Translations under genes and position numbers: made by a program | The notes under the pieces: model-generated | The model's database searches: none | The model's input: only the letters and a program-made list of their open reading frames with translations | Told to the model about the DNA's origin: nothing | From: Kineosporia rhizophila | Lineage (GTDB): Bacteria; Actinomycetota; Actinomycetes; Actinomycetales; Kineosporiaceae | Length of the DNA stretch: 64,000 nucleotides | Reading direction: 5' to 3' | Assembly: GCF_021277265.1 (NCBI RefSeq) | Contig: NZ_JAJSOH010000009.1 | Span: 1-64,000, forward strand | Part shown: in pieces, positions 30,973-40,829 of the stretch | How the letters are laid out: every line of letters starts with the position of its first letter | Position numbering within the stretch: position 1 is the first letter of the stretch

Positions 30973-30989
30973 CAGGCGCAGCCAACAAA

Positions 30990-31745
30990 CTAACGGCGAC
31001 GTCCACCAGAGGGAGCGCGCTTCTTACCAGCACCGCCAGCACCGCCAGCACCGGCCGACTTGCTCGGCGGCGTAGCGGCCTTCTTCTTTTTCAACACCTG
31101 CCCGGTACGGCCGGCCACGATGCGGACAGCAGTAGTAGGCGTACCCAGCACCGCTTCTCCACAGTGCACGACCTCGGACGAAGCAGCGCCATAGGCAGCC
31201 AGAACCTCGCCGGCGGCCGTCAGCTCCTCCTGGGCAGTGTCCCCCTTGATCGCCATCAGCTGCCCGTCCTTGCGGACCAGGGGCATCGACCACTCGGCCA
31301 GCGTCGGCAACGCTGCAACGGCACGTGAGGTGACGACGTCGAAATGCTGCCCCGACTCAGCGACGATGTGGGCCTTACCCCGGATGATCTCCACGTTGCT
31401 CAGCTCGAGCTCCGCCACGATCTCCCGCAGCCAGGTGGTGCGGCGCAGCATCGGCTCGATCAGGTACACCGTCAGATCCGGCCGGGCGATGGCCACCGGG
31501 ATTCCCGGCAGTCCAGCACCGCTCCCGACGTCGCCGACCTCGACGTCAGCCGGGATCAGCTCCTGGAGCACCGCGCAGTTCAGAAGATGGCGCTCCCAGA
31601 TCCGCTCCGCCTCGCGGGGACCGATCAGACCGCGTTCGACCCCGGCAGTTGCCAGGGCCTGTGCGTACGCATGCGCGAGGTCGAGGCGGGGCCCGAAAAC
31701 GGTCCGGGCCGCAGCCGCCTCTGCCTCGGTGGGTTCGACGGGCAC
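30990..31745 (-). CDS. rsmG: 16S rRNA (guanine-N7) methyltransferase RsmG
   Basis: 251 residues. The S-adenosylmethionine motif is VGDVGSGAGLPGIPVAIARPDLTVYLIEP, followed by KKxxWLxE-like RRTTWLREIVAELELSNVEIIRGKAH and VVTSRAVAALPTLAEWSMPLV, all standard for RsmG (GidB). It methylates a guanine in the 530 loop of 16S rRNA. The tail (KKKKAATPPSKSAGAGGAGGAGKKRAPSGGRRR) is a basic low-complexity extension. The start was set at GTG 31745, 5 bp after the jag stop; the longer frame overlaps jag completely. It is the last gene of the leftward operon from rpmH. In relatives parA follows directly, but here 16 kb intervenes. Confidence 0.95.
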   Translation of the reverse strand: MPVEPTEAEAAAARTVFGPRLDLAHAYAQALATAGVERGLIGPREAERIWERHLLNCAVLQELIPADVEVGDVGSGAGLPGIPVAIARPDLTVYLIEPMLRRTTWLREIVAELELSNVEIIRGKAHIVAESGQHFDVVTSRAVAALPTLAEWSMPLVRKDGQLMAIKGDTAQEELTAAGEVLAAYGAASSEVVHCGEAVLGTPTTAVRIVAGRTGQVLKKKKAATPPSKSAGAGGAGGAGKKRAPSGGRRR

Positions 31746-31750
31746 GAAGC

Positions 31751-32377
31751 TCAGGACTCGGCCGGCAGCACGACGACGTGCCGGTTCGGGTCGACGCCTT
31801 CGGACTCGCTGGTCAGCCCGGCCTCGGCCACCACATCGTGCACGATCTTGCGCTCGAAGGCGCTCATCGGTTCCATCGCGACGGACTTGCCCGAGTTCTT
31901 GACCTGCTGGCACACCTTGGTGGCCTTCTCGGTGAGCTGGGTGCGGCGCTGGGCCCGGTAGCCCGCCACGTCCAGCATCAGCCGGCTGCGCTCGCCCGTG
32001 TTGGCCTGCACGGCCAGCCGGGTCAGCTCCTGCAGGGCTTCCAGCACCTCACCGCTGGAACCGACGAAACGACGCAGGGCACGCTCGCTACCGCCGTCCC
32101 CGACGATGGCCACCGACGCCCGGCCGTTCTCGACGTCGATGTCGATGTCTCCGTCGACGTCCACGATGTCCAGGAACTCTTCGAGGTAGTCGGCGGCGAC
32201 CTCGCCCTCTTCCTCGAGGTCCTTGATCGAGGCCCTCGAGCGGGACTTCTTGGCACCGCCGGCAGCGCCTTCGTCAGTCTCCCCCGCCACGGTCTCGTCG
32301 ACCGCCACCGCGGGCTCCGCCTCGTCCGCGGGACGATCCTGGACCGTCACTGCTTCGGCCTGTTCGCCGCTCTCCAT
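31751..32377 (-). CDS. jag: Jag/KhpB-type R3H and KH RNA-binding protein
   Basis: 208 residues. An acidic N-terminal stretch precedes a KH domain (YLEEFLDIVDVDGDIDIDVENGRASVAIVGD ... VLEALQELTRLAVQ) and a C-terminal R3H-type domain (GKSVAMEPMSAFERKIVHDVVAEAGLTSESEGVDPNRHVVV). Family members bind RNA and affect cell division and envelope growth, often together with YidC, whose gene is 164 bp upstream. ATG 32377 has GAGGAG 7 bp upstream; the longer frame starting at 32461 has no ribosome site and Cys/Arg-rich content. Confidence 0.93.
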   Translation of the reverse strand: MESGEQAEAVTVQDRPADEAEPAVAVDETVAGETDEGAAGGAKKSRSRASIKDLEEEGEVAADYLEEFLDIVDVDGDIDIDVENGRASVAIVGDGGSERALRRFVGSSGEVLEALQELTRLAVQANTGERSRLMLDVAGYRAQRRTQLTEKATKVCQQVKNSGKSVAMEPMSAFERKIVHDVVAEAGLTSESEGVDPNRHVVVLPAES

Positions 32378-32541
32378 GAACGTCTCCTCACATCGCAGCC
32401 GGCCCGCCGAACGGCAAGCCTGGCACCGGTCGTCCCCAACGACCGGCCACATGAATTCCATGCTGTCTGACGAACGATCCGCGACCGGGACTCCCCTACG
32501 TGCACGGGGAGTTCCGGTCGCTACGCCGATCGATCCGGCGC

Positions 32542-33627
32542 TCAGGTGCTCTTCTGGCTGCCGCTCTTCTTACGCGCGGACTTCTTCGTGGCCCCGGGCG
32601 AGCCGGGGACGGGGGCGTGCCCGTCCGAGGACGGCTCGGCCGTCGGCGCCTGACCAGTGGCGGCGTTGTCGTCCTTCTTCGCCACCTGGCCGGCAGTGCC
32701 CTGCTTCGCCCGCTGGGCCTTGGTCTGCTTCTTCGGCTGCACCCGCTGAGGAGCGGCGGCCGCGGCCTCTTCCTTGGCCTTGGCTTCCTCGGCCTCGACC
32801 GCGCCCATGCCCAGCAGCGGCTTGCCCCGCTTGGCCCGGCGCTCGTTGAGAGCCTTCTCGGCGGGCGAGCCCGGAGCCGGCATCCGCCGGATCACGTAGA
32901 ACTGCTGACCCATCGACCACACGTTGGTGGTGAGCCAGTACAGCAGCACACCGATCGGGAAGTTCACGCCGGAGACCGCGAAGATCAGCGGCAGCACGTA
33001 GAGCAGGATCTTCTGCTGCTGCGCGAACGGGTTGTCCAGCGCGGCGGCCGGCATGTTCTTCATCATCAGCTGGCGCTGCGTCATGAAGGTCGCGGCCGAC
33101 ATCAGGATGATCAGGACGACGGTCAGGGCCTTGGTGCCCAGGTCGTCCGACTTCAGGAAGGTGTCCGACAGCGCCGACCCGAAGAGGGTGGAGGAGTTCA
33201 GCTGCTCGCGCAGTTCCGGCGTCAGCGGGCCGATCGCGAAGTTGCCGTTGAGCACCCGGAACAGGGCGAAGAAGATCGGTGCCTGGAGCAGGATCGGCAG
33301 GCAGGAGGCGAACGGGTTGGTGCCCGACTCCCGGTAGAGCGACATCGTTTCCTGCGTCATCTTCTGACGGGAGTCAGGATCCGTCTTGCCCTTGTACTTC
33401 GCCTGGATCTTGCGCAGTTCCGGCTGGATCAGCTGGAGCCCGCGGGAAGCCTTGATCTGCTTCACGAACAGCGGGATCAGGATGATCCGGATGACGATCA
33501 CCAGACCGACGATGGCGAGCGCCCAGGTCCAACCGGAATCCTCGGGCAGGCCGATCGCAGTGAACAGGGAGTGCCATTGCACCATGATCCAGGCAACGGC
33601 GTACTCGAGGGGTCTCAGGATCTGCAT
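32542..33627 (-). CDS. yidC: Membrane protein insertase YidC
   Basis: 361 residues. It inserts proteins into the cytoplasmic membrane, alone or with Sec. The helices read: N-terminal AVAWIMVQWHSLFTAIG, WALAIVGLVIVIRIILIPLFV, CLPILLQAPIFFALFRVL, ALTVVLIILMSAATFM, and the pair LLYVLPLIFAVSGVNFPIGVLLYWLTTNVWSMGQQFYV. The conserved Arg in the first hydrophilic groove helix (VIRIILIPLF) is present. The C-terminal 110 residues are a basic, Ala/Lys-rich tail (KAKEEAAAAAPQRVQPKKQTKAQRAKQGT) that may contact the ribosome. An 80-bp near-identical fragment of this gene lies at 22.05 kb. Confidence 0.96.
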   Translation of the reverse strand: MQILRPLEYAVAWIMVQWHSLFTAIGLPEDSGWTWALAIVGLVIVIRIILIPLFVKQIKASRGLQLIQPELRKIQAKYKGKTDPDSRQKMTQETMSLYRESGTNPFASCLPILLQAPIFFALFRVLNGNFAIGPLTPELREQLNSSTLFGSALSDTFLKSDDLGTKALTVVLIILMSAATFMTQRQLMMKNMPAAALDNPFAQQQKILLYVLPLIFAVSGVNFPIGVLLYWLTTNVWSMGQQFYVIRRMPAPGSPAEKALNERRAKRGKPLLGMGAVEAEEAKAKEEAAAAAPQRVQPKKQTKAQRAKQGTAGQVAKKDDNAATGQAPTAEPSSDGHAPVPGSPGATKKSARKKSGSQKST

Positions 33628-33642
33628 CGGCTCCTCGCCGGA

Positions 33643-34146
33643 TCAGGCGGCACGTCGCGAGGCGGACGGCGCGCAGTTCTGGTCAGTAGGAGCCACCCGG
33701 CTTCTCGCCCCGGGATCGGGCGACTCGGGCTCGGTGGCGAGTGACGCGGGCGCGTCGGCCTGCGCCGGCGCAGCAGAAGGAGTGGCTTCGTCAGACACCC
33801 CGTGCTCACCCCCGGCCTTGCTCCTGACCGGTGGAACGTGGTCGATCCCACCCGGGTTCCAGGGGTGGCAACGCAGCAGACGCCGCCCCGCCAGCCAGGA
33901 ACCGCGGACGGCTCCGTGCCGCTGCACGGCGGTGAGCGCGTACTGCGAGCACGACGGATAGAAGCGGCAGGTCTGACCGTAGAGCGGTGAGATCAGCGCG
34001 CGGTAGAGCATCAGGAAACCGATGAGCAGGTACTTGGGGACGCTTGCGAGCAAGCGGGCACCTCGGCCCACCAGTGCGGTGGCCCGGCGAAGAGCAGTAC
34101 CAGAGGACGATTCGTCCCCGGCGGTTGCCGACGGCGGCTCAGCCAC
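33643..34146 (-). CDS. yidD: Membrane protein insertion efficiency factor YidD
   Basis: 167 residues; the core of about 75 ([75 protein letters not shown]) is typical, with the conserved C-R-F-x-P-S-C-S-x-Y. It is longer than the usual 70-120 residues because of an N-terminal 50-residue leader and a C-terminal disordered tail. The start GTG 34146 overlaps the rnpA stop by 8 bp; an internal GTG near 34071 is an alternative giving a more typical length. It helps YidC; the yidC start is 15 bp downstream of its stop. Confidence 0.9.
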   Translation of the reverse strand: MAEPPSATAGDESSSGTALRRATALVGRGARLLASVPKYLLIGFLMLYRALISPLYGQTCRFYPSCSQYALTAVQRHGAVRGSWLAGRRLLRCHPWNPGGIDHVPPVRSKAGGEHGVSDEATPSAAPAQADAPASLATEPESPDPGARSRVAPTDQNCAPSASRRAA

Positions 34147-34561
34147 GAGGGCTCCCGGTACCTGAAGAACCAGTTCCTGACGAACGGCGTCCGCGGCCGC
34201 CGGGGCCCGGGCCGGTGCCGGCCGGACTACGCAGGGCCGCAGCCAGAGCGCTGTCGAAATCCGCAGCGAGAGTGGTGGAACCGGCTGCCGCGGGATTGGC
34301 CCGAACCACGACAAGAGCGCCCGACGGCAGCGCCGCCAGGCGTTCTCTCGTGATGTGACGCAGTTGCCGCTTCACGCGATTCCTCACCACCGCCGGGCCG
34401 ACCGCCTTGGACACGACGAAACCCACTCGTGCTGGCGAGGCCGGATCCGAACCAGTGCGGTTCAGATGGATGACCAGGGATTGCCGACCGGCGCGACGGC
34501 CTTTGCGCACAGCAGCGGAAAAATCGCTGCTGTGTCGCATCCGGTGAGCGCCGGGAAGCAC
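34139..34561 (-). CDS. rnpA: Ribonuclease P protein component
   Basis: 140 residues. [58 protein letters not shown] and [10 protein letters not shown] are the expected RnpA blocks, including the RNR signature ([11 protein letters not shown]). It assists the catalytic RNA in maturing tRNA 5' ends. GTG start; ribosome site weak. The C-terminal 25 residues ([26 protein letters not shown]) are a Gly/Ser/Arg tail. It lies 21 bp after rpmH and overlaps yidD. Confidence 0.95.
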   Translation of the reverse strand: MLPGAHRMRHSSDFSAAVRKGRRAGRQSLVIHLNRTGSDPASPARVGFVVSKAVGPAVVRNRVKRQLRHITRERLAALPSGALVVVRANPAAAGSTTLAADFDSALAAALRSPAGTGPGPGGRGRRSSGTGSSGTGSPRG

Positions 34562-34582
34562 CCTGAGACCGGGACGGCCGAA

Positions 34583-34720
34583 TCAGGCGGAGAGTTCCGC
34601 GCGACCCTTCCGGCGGCGGGCGGCCAGGATGGCGCGGCCGGCGCGGGTGCTCATACGCAGGCGGAAACCGTGCGTCTTGGAACGGCGCCGGTTGTTCGGC
34701 TGAAACGTCCGCTTGCTCAC
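34583..34720 (-). CDS. rpmH: 50S ribosomal protein L34
   Basis: 45 residues, [23 protein letters not shown]... ending [11 protein letters not shown], the full canonical L34. GTG start with GGGAG about 8 bp upstream. It is the first gene of the leftward rpmH-rnpA-yidD-yidC-jag-rsmG operon, divergent from dnaA across 802 bp. Confidence 0.97.
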   Translation of the reverse strand: MSKRTFQPNNRRRSKTHGFRLRMSTRAGRAILAARRRKGRAELSA

Positions 34721-35522
34721 CTGAGGACTCCCATGCAGTTAATTCAACGCAGTGTCAGTGCGCATGCTTTTGCAGTCGGCGCGGCCGTGCCGGAATGACA
34801 TCGACCGCTGACACCGACCTCCATCGGACGCCCGCGCAAGGTCTGCGTGGACATGCGAAGAGAGGTCGCCGTCAAGCCCTCTCACGGTACGGGCGCACGC
34901 GCCCTCGGTCAAACTCACACCCGGGGCGCGGCCTTCGGCACGGCGATTCGTCGATCAAAGCACTGATCAAAGCCGGCGGCAACGCCGCCGTCGCGAACAA
35001 CCCGCGAACGGGACGATCCCGGCGCGAGCTCGACCGGGCCACAGGTATGGCACCTGGACTGCATCGGCCGTCCTCCGGCCGCCGCGACGGCGGCTGAACG
35101 AGGAGCTTCCGGGGCCTGAACGGCCGGGCAACGTGGCGTCACGTGCAGATCCAGACCCGAATCCGATGTGATCTGCGTCGCGTAGTTATCCACAACCTGG
35201 CAGGTGGGAGCGGACGAATCGGATTTGCCGGTACTCCGCTCGGCGCCCGGTCGGACGACGGCCGCCCCCAAGGTCCGGTCCGAGCGGCTATCGTCCTCTC
35301 TTGCGCTTCCGTGACCCGCAACGACACGCCGAACTGGCTGGTCATTGACTTGTGGACGGACGGTGCGAACCGGGGGTCCCAGCTGACTGCAGCGGGGGTC
35401 ACCGGCGGGTTCGACCGGGCTCGAGTGCACACTGGACCGGTCCGGCCTCTCGTTCATGCACAGGGTGTGGACAACGCTGTGGAAGAACGACCGCGTACGG
35501 ACTGGTAACGGAGGTGAGCGGC
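34721..35522. promoter_or_regulatory. rpmH-dnaA divergent promoter region
   Basis: About 800 bp with no gene I can support. It must hold the promoters of the rpmH operon and dnaA. One perfect DnaA box, TTATCCACA, is at 35186-35194, where DnaA could control its own gene. GTGTGGACAA and CTGTGGAAG near 35465-35483, just upstream of the dnaA start, are imperfect boxes. No promoter hexamers stand out clearly enough to call. Confidence 0.6.
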
Positions 35523-38009
35523 GTGGCATCGCCGAACGAGGACTTTCCCTCAGTCTGGCGCCGGGCCCTCGACTCGCTCGACTCAGTGGGCGTGACTCCG
35601 CAGCAGCGCGCCTTCGTGCGACTCGCCCGGCCCGTCGGTCTGCTCGACGGCACCGCCATCCTCGCGGTCCCCAACGACCTGACCAAGGAGATCCTGGAGC
35701 AGCGGGTCCGCGACACCATCACCGGCCTGCTCTCGGAACATCTCGGGATCCCGATCCGCCTGGCCGTCACGGTCGACTCGTCGCTGGCCGGCGGTGAGCC
35801 GGTGCACGTGCGTACCCCCGCCGGCGGGATCCGGATGTTCGACTCCGAGGAGAACGCCACCTACGAGGTCCGCGGGCCGATGTCCCGTTCCGGCGACAGC
35901 GGCTTCGGTACGCCTCGCGCCGACTTCCGGGCCGAGGCGCCGGTCGAGGGCCCCGGGTCGTGGAACAACCCGCAGTCCCCCCGCGCCGTTCCGGACATGC
36001 GTGACCTGCGTCCCGACGGCACCGACCGGGCCGAGCGCAACCACTTCGACCGCTACCAGGACGAGTACCCGGCCGAGTACCAGCCGGTCCAGCCCGACTA
36101 CCGGCAGGACTACCCCGGCACGTTCGGCAGCTACCCCGTCAGCCGTCTCGACTCCGACCGGGCCGAGCGCGGCGAGCGCGGTGACCGTTACGAGAACGAG
36201 CGCCCCCGCTACGAGAGCCGGCGCGAGCTCCGTCAGAACAACCGGTACGACGAGCAGCCCGATGCCCCCCGCAACGAGAACGACCTAGGTCATCTTGTTC
36301 AAGGCGGCCAGGAAGCAGATCGCGTCCAGGAAGAACGTCCGGAAGCAGACCGCTTCGACTTCGAGTCCGGCAACGACCGGTTCGAGACCGACCGTTACTC
36401 CGGCACCCGCTACGACGGCTCGCGTCTGGACCCCGGACGTCACGAAGGCACGCGTTACGACCTGGGCAACTCCGGCGGTGAGCCGGCCGACCAGGGGTAC
36501 GAGCGTCCGCAGCGCCAGCGGTTCGGTTCCGAGGGTGAGCTGGGTTCCGACAACGCGAGCAACTCTCGGCCGACAGAGAGCCGCGAGCTTCCCTCGGGCG
36601 ACCAGCCGGACCAGCGTGAGCCGCAGCCGGGGGAACCGCTGCAGGAGGACCTGTTCGGTTATCAGGGCGATTCGTTCGGCCAGGACTCGTTCAACCCCGA
36701 CCGCCGCGGCGGCGAGGGAAGGTTCGGCTTCGAGAACCCCGCATCCCCGACCGGCCGTGAGCGCAATCCACAGCCTGACAGCGGGTTCCGCACCGGCCGG
36801 GGCGAGAGCTCGGACTCGATCATCGACATTCGCAATCTCGACCGGGCCAAGCCGCTGGAGAACAACTCCCCGGCCGGCCTGGCCACCGGTCTGCCCGCGG
36901 GCAACTCCGAGCCCGTGCCGCACCCCGAAGACCGTCCGGCTCGCCACCGCGCCACCAAGCCCACGGTCGAGCCGGCCCGGCTGAACGCGAAGTACACGTT
37001 CGAGACGTTCGTCATCGGGGCCAGCAACCGGTTCGCCCACGCCGCCGCGGTCGCCGTCGCCGAGGCTCCGGCCAAGGCCTACAACCCGCTGTTCGTCTAC
37101 GGCCAGTCGGGTCTGGGCAAGACCCACCTGATGCACGCGATCGGGCACTACGCGATGAACCTCTACCCCGGGGTCCGCGTGCGCTACGTGAACTCCGAGG
37201 AGTTCACCAACGAGTTCATCAACAGCATCCGCGACGACAAGGCCAGCACCTTCCAGCGCCGCTACCGCGACGTCGACGTGCTGCTGATCGACGACATCCA
37301 GTTCCTGCAGAACAAGGTGCAGACCCAGGAGGAGTTCTTCCACACCTTCAACACCCTGCACAACGCGAACAAGCAGGTGGTGATCACCTCCGACTTGCCG
37401 CCCAAGCAGCTGGCCGGGTTCGAGGAACGGATGCGCTCCCGCTTCGAGTGGGGCCTGATCACCGACGTCCAGCCGCCCGACCTGGAGACCCGGATCGCCA
37501 TCCTGCGCAAGAAGGCGATCGGCGAGCGTCTCGAGGTCAACGACGCGGTGATGGAGTACATCGCCTCGCGGATCTCCACCAACATCCGCGAGCTCGAGGG
37601 TGCCCTGATCCGGGTGACCGCGTTCGCCAGCCTCAACCGGCAGCCGGTCGACCTCTCCCTGGCCGAGATCGTTCTCAAGGACCTGATCCCCGCGGACGAC
37701 ACCCCGGAGATCACCTCGGCGACGATCATGGCCCAGACCGCGGCCTACTTCAGCGTCTCCCTCGACGACCTGTGCGGCCCGTCCCGCTCACGCACCCTGA
37801 GCAACGCCCGCCAGATCGCCATGTACCTGTGCCGCGAACTGACCGACCTCTCCCTGCCGAAGATCGGCCAGCTGTTCGGTGGCCGCGACCACACCACGGT
37901 CATCCACGCCGACCGCAAGATCCGCACGCAGATGGCCGAACGCCGCTCCACCTACAACCAGGTCACCGAGCTCACGAACCGGATCAAGCAGACCTCGCGC
38001 ATGCCCTGA
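35523..38009 (+). CDS. dnaA: Chromosomal replication initiator DnaA
   Basis: 828 residues, far above the usual 450-660. Domain I is residues 1-95 ([30 protein letters not shown] ...). Domain II is stretched to nearly 390 residues of Arg/Asp/Tyr/Glu-rich low complexity ([38 protein letters not shown]). Domain III starts at about 487 with Walker [10 protein letters not shown] near 527, Walker B LLIDDIQF near 587 and the sensor regions after it. Domain IV has the box-binding signature [42 protein letters not shown]. The GTG at 35523 has GGAGGTGA 5 bp upstream; GTG 35514 lies inside that site. DnaA-ATP binds the boxes at 39.6-40.2 kb and opens the origin. Confidence 0.97.
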   Translation: MASPNEDFPSVWRRALDSLDSVGVTPQQRAFVRLARPVGLLDGTAILAVPNDLTKEILEQRVRDTITGLLSEHLGIPIRLAVTVDSSLAGGEPVHVRTPAGGIRMFDSEENATYEVRGPMSRSGDSGFGTPRADFRAEAPVEGPGSWNNPQSPRAVPDMRDLRPDGTDRAERNHFDRYQDEYPAEYQPVQPDYRQDYPGTFGSYPVSRLDSDRAERGERGDRYENERPRYESRRELRQNNRYDEQPDAPRNENDLGHLVQGGQEADRVQEERPEADRFDFESGNDRFETDRYSGTRYDGSRLDPGRHEGTRYDLGNSGGEPADQGYERPQRQRFGSEGELGSDNASNSRPTESRELPSGDQPDQREPQPGEPLQEDLFGYQGDSFGQDSFNPDRRGGEGRFGFENPASPTGRERNPQPDSGFRTGRGESSDSIIDIRNLDRAKPLENNSPAGLATGLPAGNSEPVPHPEDRPARHRATKPTVEPARLNAKYTFETFVIGASNRFAHAAAVAVAEAPAKAYNPLFVYGQSGLGKTHLMHAIGHYAMNLYPGVRVRYVNSEEFTNEFINSIRDDKASTFQRRYRDVDVLLIDDIQFLQNKVQTQEEFFHTFNTLHNANKQVVITSDLPPKQLAGFEERMRSRFEWGLITDVQPPDLETRIAILRKKAIGERLEVNDAVMEYIASRISTNIRELEGALIRVTAFASLNRQPVDLSLAEIVLKDLIPADDTPEITSATIMAQTAAYFSVSLDDLCGPSRSRTLSNARQIAMYLCRELTDLSLPKIGQLFGGRDHTTVIHADRKIRTQMAERRSTYNQVTELTNRIKQTSRMP

Positions 38010-39018
38010 CCTGAGCAGCAGCCAGTAATCCTCAATTTGAGGACGCTCGTGGCGGGCCCCAGCGAACCGTGGACGACAGTGGGCGGCTGGGTGGGTCCAC
38101 AACCCCGTTCGCGTTCCGCCCGTGCTGTGTACGTTCCTCCGCGCAGCAGCCGGCCTGTCCGAGCTCGCGGTATGCCAACGGCTGACTGCTCGGCAACGGG
38201 ACCGAGCACCGGCCGACCTGCCCTGGCTCACCCTGCAGCGCGCCACCGCTATCCCGCCTTCTCCCTGAGCCTCGACCTGGCCGACAACGAGCCGGCGCCA
38301 ATGGCTATCCATCGCACTAGAGCCCCTTGGACCTACAGCTACGCCCACCGATCCCCGCCGTCAGCAACCTGTCCCGCCAAACCCCCCTCGGCATTCACCC
38401 CTGCCATCACCTCATCAAGAGCGGCCCCGCCAGCAGCCAGTCCACGATCGACCGTGTCCAAAACCTCGGCCGGCGACCGTCCCTGCCAACACCTGGCCAA
38501 AGCCGCCTTCGTCAAACCCGGGCTAGCCACCAGTCCTGCCCAACGCTCTGGCCGGTGATCGCCCCCTCGCTCGCCCGCCGCCAACACCTGAGCGAAAGCG
38601 CCTTGTGCCAACACCCGGCCGGCGATCACCCCGTCCAAACACCTTGGCCGAACCACCCCGCACGCTTTCATGCGCCGATCTTCACCACCACACGACCACC
38701 CACACCATCACCGCGGCCATCCTGGGAGTGGGCACCACGAAACGGCGTTGGGCCGTGCGAGGTCGCGCCCCGCCAACACCAACGGGAGTCACGCCGACGA
38801 CGATTGAGTCGCCAACACGCCGACCGGCGGTCAGCCCTGCGGTCGACCCCGCCAGCGCCCAGGTCGACCATCAGCCCTGTCTAGACCGTGGCTGGCGACC
38901 GCCCCCCGCCAACACCGCGACCAAAGAAGTCCCCCGGCCAGCGATTGCCCCTGCCGCACACACCCCACCGAGACCGGCCCTGCCCAAACAAGACGGCCCA
39001 CAACCACCTTGCCGACTC
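38010..39018. other. Noncoding stretch after dnaA
   Basis: No gene is visible. The sequence is C-rich on the plus strand with loose repeats of CCAACACC and GGCCGGCGA-type words (for example near 38480, 38590, 38620 and 38900), suggesting decayed tandem repeats that lead into the clear array at 39.02 kb. A small hairpin (TCCTCA...TGAGGA) at 38029-38043 may end the dnaA message. Confidence 0.5.
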
Positions 39019-39205
39019 CAGATCGGTAGCCATCTGCCCGCCCCAAGGTCGGTAGCCACCTCCCCACCCCAAGGTCGGTGGCCACTTCCCCACCCCAAGG
39101 TGGGTAGCCACCTCCCCACCCCGAAGGTCGGTAGCCACCTCCCCACCCCGAAGGTCCGGAACCACCTCCCCACCCCGAAGGTCGAGCCCGCACCACAAGG
39201 TCGAC
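39019..39205. repeat. 26/27-bp tandem repeat next to oriC, about 6-7 copies
   Basis: AAGGT(C/G)GGTAGCCACCTCC-type units begin at 39045, 39071, 39097, 39124, 39151 and 39178, with degenerate units on both ends. Spacing shifts from 26 to 27 bp when CCCCAA becomes CCCCGAA. There is no coding sign. The array begins about 560 bp before the first strong DnaA box. Confidence 0.85.
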
Positions 39206-39569
39206 AACCATTTAGGCCAAGTCGGTATCTACCTTGCTGATCGAGGTCGGTCACACCTTGTCGCCCCGTCGGCACCGACCTCCTTCACCGCTCGGGCACG
39301 CAATCCCCGCACCTGCTATCCGGCCCGCAGTCCACGGCTCTGCCGGCGCAGCCATCCATGCCCTCGCGTAAGGCGCGCGACCTCAGCGCCGTAGACAAAA
39401 ACTGTGCCCGGTGGCCATCCACATACCTTCCCTAGGGCAAAAACCTCACGGCGAGCGGTCATTTTTGCGCGGCGCTCACAAAAGACAGCTTCATTCGCTT
39501 CTGAGTAGTCGCCGGGCCCTCGACTCGGCCTGAGCTGGTTTTTGGCGGGAATTTGCCACGCCAATATGT

Positions 39570-40350
39570 CTTCCCACAGAGTTATCCACGGGTTGTCCAC
39601 AGCCGGGGCAAAATGAGGGTCGGGCAAAAACAGCTCTCCACAGTTCCGGTTGGAGACTGTCCGCCCAGTTCAGAGGCCAAAGTTGTGGCCTCGCAGCGGT
39701 GTTCTGGGGGGCCGGGACCTGGAAGGTCTGTCCACACTGTGTACAGACTGGGGACAAAAACTGTGGAAAACAGACCCTGAGAGGGCCTGACACGGGGCGC
39801 TGTCGGCGAAAGCCCTTTGCTGGCCTCGAGTTGCCACTTATCCACAGGGCTCGGAGCGTTGTGCACAGCCGTGGAAAAACTAGGCGTTTCGCGCACAGGT
39901 GGGGAGAAGTCTGTGGATGAACTGGTGTGGATCCCGACTGTCCACAGGAGTTACCCACAGGGCTGCGCTTTTGTGGGTAAGCCTCTCACCGGCCAAAACG
40001 GCCAAACTTGAGGCTGGTTCTAGGGGACGGTGGCAGTTATCTACAGCCCGTGGACAACCGGCGGCCGGCCAGTGGATAACTCGCGATTTTGGCCCGTGGA
40101 TAAAGGCGTGGATAAAGGCCTGATTCCTGGGGATGAAGTGTGGATAACTGTGGGTCATCGGTGGAAAACTGGGGACAACCCTGTGGGTCTCCCCCAGTTT
40201 GTCCACCTTCTTTCCACGGACACCCCGATTTCATCCACCATCTATCTACAGGCCCTTAGGGCTGTGACCTGCAAAAACGAGGGTTATCAACAGTTTCCAC
40301 AACCGCTACTACAAACACCAAACAGTTATCTTGAGGAAGGTTGTGAATCC
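39570..40350. other. oriC: Chromosome replication origin oriC
   Basis: The region is crowded with DnaA boxes in both orientations. Perfect ones are TTGTCCACA 39593-39601, TTATCCACA 39838-39846 and TGTGGATAA (complement) 40139-40147. One-mismatch boxes include TTATCCACG 39582-39590, CTGTCCACA near 39728 and 39939, TTACCCACA 39951-39959 and its inverse near 39971, TTATCTACA and TTGTCCACG (inverse) near 40036-40056, and TTATCCACT (inverse) at about 40072. Several GTGGATAAAG words follow. A more A/T-rich end at 40265-40350 (with GTTATCAACAG and AACAGTTATCTTG) could be the unwinding element. It sits between dnaA and dnaN, as is usual in actinobacteria. Confidence 0.93.
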
Positions 40351-40603
40351 GCGAACATTTGGCTTGGGCGATCGAGCGGGACTTCGAGAATCTGTGGGCT
40401 GGGGATAAACAAGGAGTCGAACAGATGTTCGAACGACAAGTGTCTGCTCGAACGTTGGCCTTGGCAAGACCTCATCGGTCGTCAGACAGCCAGACCTGAG
40501 GTGGACGCCCAGGCGAGTCCCGGTTCGGGATCCAGCAGCCGAGCCCCGCAACCGGCACGCAGCGCGAACCTCGGAGCTGAGGCTGGCGGGGGGCCGGGAA
40601 GGC

Positions 40604-40728
40604 AGGGAAGGCCGGGAGGCAGGGAAGGCCGGGAGGCAGGGAAGGCCGGGAGGCAGGGAAGGCCGGGAGGCAGGGAAGGCCGGGAGGCAGGGAAGGCCGG
40701 GAGGCAGGGAAGGCCGGGAGGCAGGGAA
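40604..40728. repeat. 17-bp tandem repeat, about 7 copies
   Basis: AGGGAAGGCCGGGAGGC repeats exactly, starting at 40604, 40621, 40638, 40655, 40672, 40689 and 40706, with a broken unit at 40723. The copies are identical, so the array is young or kept uniform. It is noncoding, about 250 bp past oriC. Confidence 0.92.
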
Positions 40729-40756
40729 GCGGAGAGGCAGACGACAGGACAGCGGG

Positions 40757-40821
40757 AGGTGCGAGGCGGAGGTGCGAGGCGGAGGTGCGAGGCGGAGGTG
40801 CGAGGCGGAGGTGCGAGGCGG
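40757..40821. repeat. 13-bp tandem repeat, 5 copies
   Basis: AGGTGCGAGGCGG starts at 40757, 40770, 40783, 40796 and 40809, identical copies, directly after the 17-bp array. Confidence 0.9.
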
Positions 40822-40829
40822 GAGCTGCC

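Larger units (their letters stand above)
14996..30989. other. 16-kb gene-free interval between parA and rsmG
   Basis: No open frame here shows a recognisable domain, conserved start context or coding-like composition, apart from the remnants listed separately. Frames are short (mostly under 130 codons, the longest 199), rich in Arg, Ser, Cys, His and Trp, and overlap on both strands, as in noncoding DNA. G+C is visibly lower than in the flanking genes. In mycobacteria and Streptomyces parA and rsmG are adjacent. What I can see inside: eight parS-like palindromes (15.4-29.3 kb), DnaA-box-like sites (15.1, 22.6, 30.5-30.8 kb), a 13-bp tandem repeat (16.4 kb), a broken yidC fragment (22.1 kb), dispersed repeat pieces (16.0, 26.1, 27.6 kb) and a strong hairpin (29.7 kb). 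The rest shows nothing I can interpret. Confidence 0.8.
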
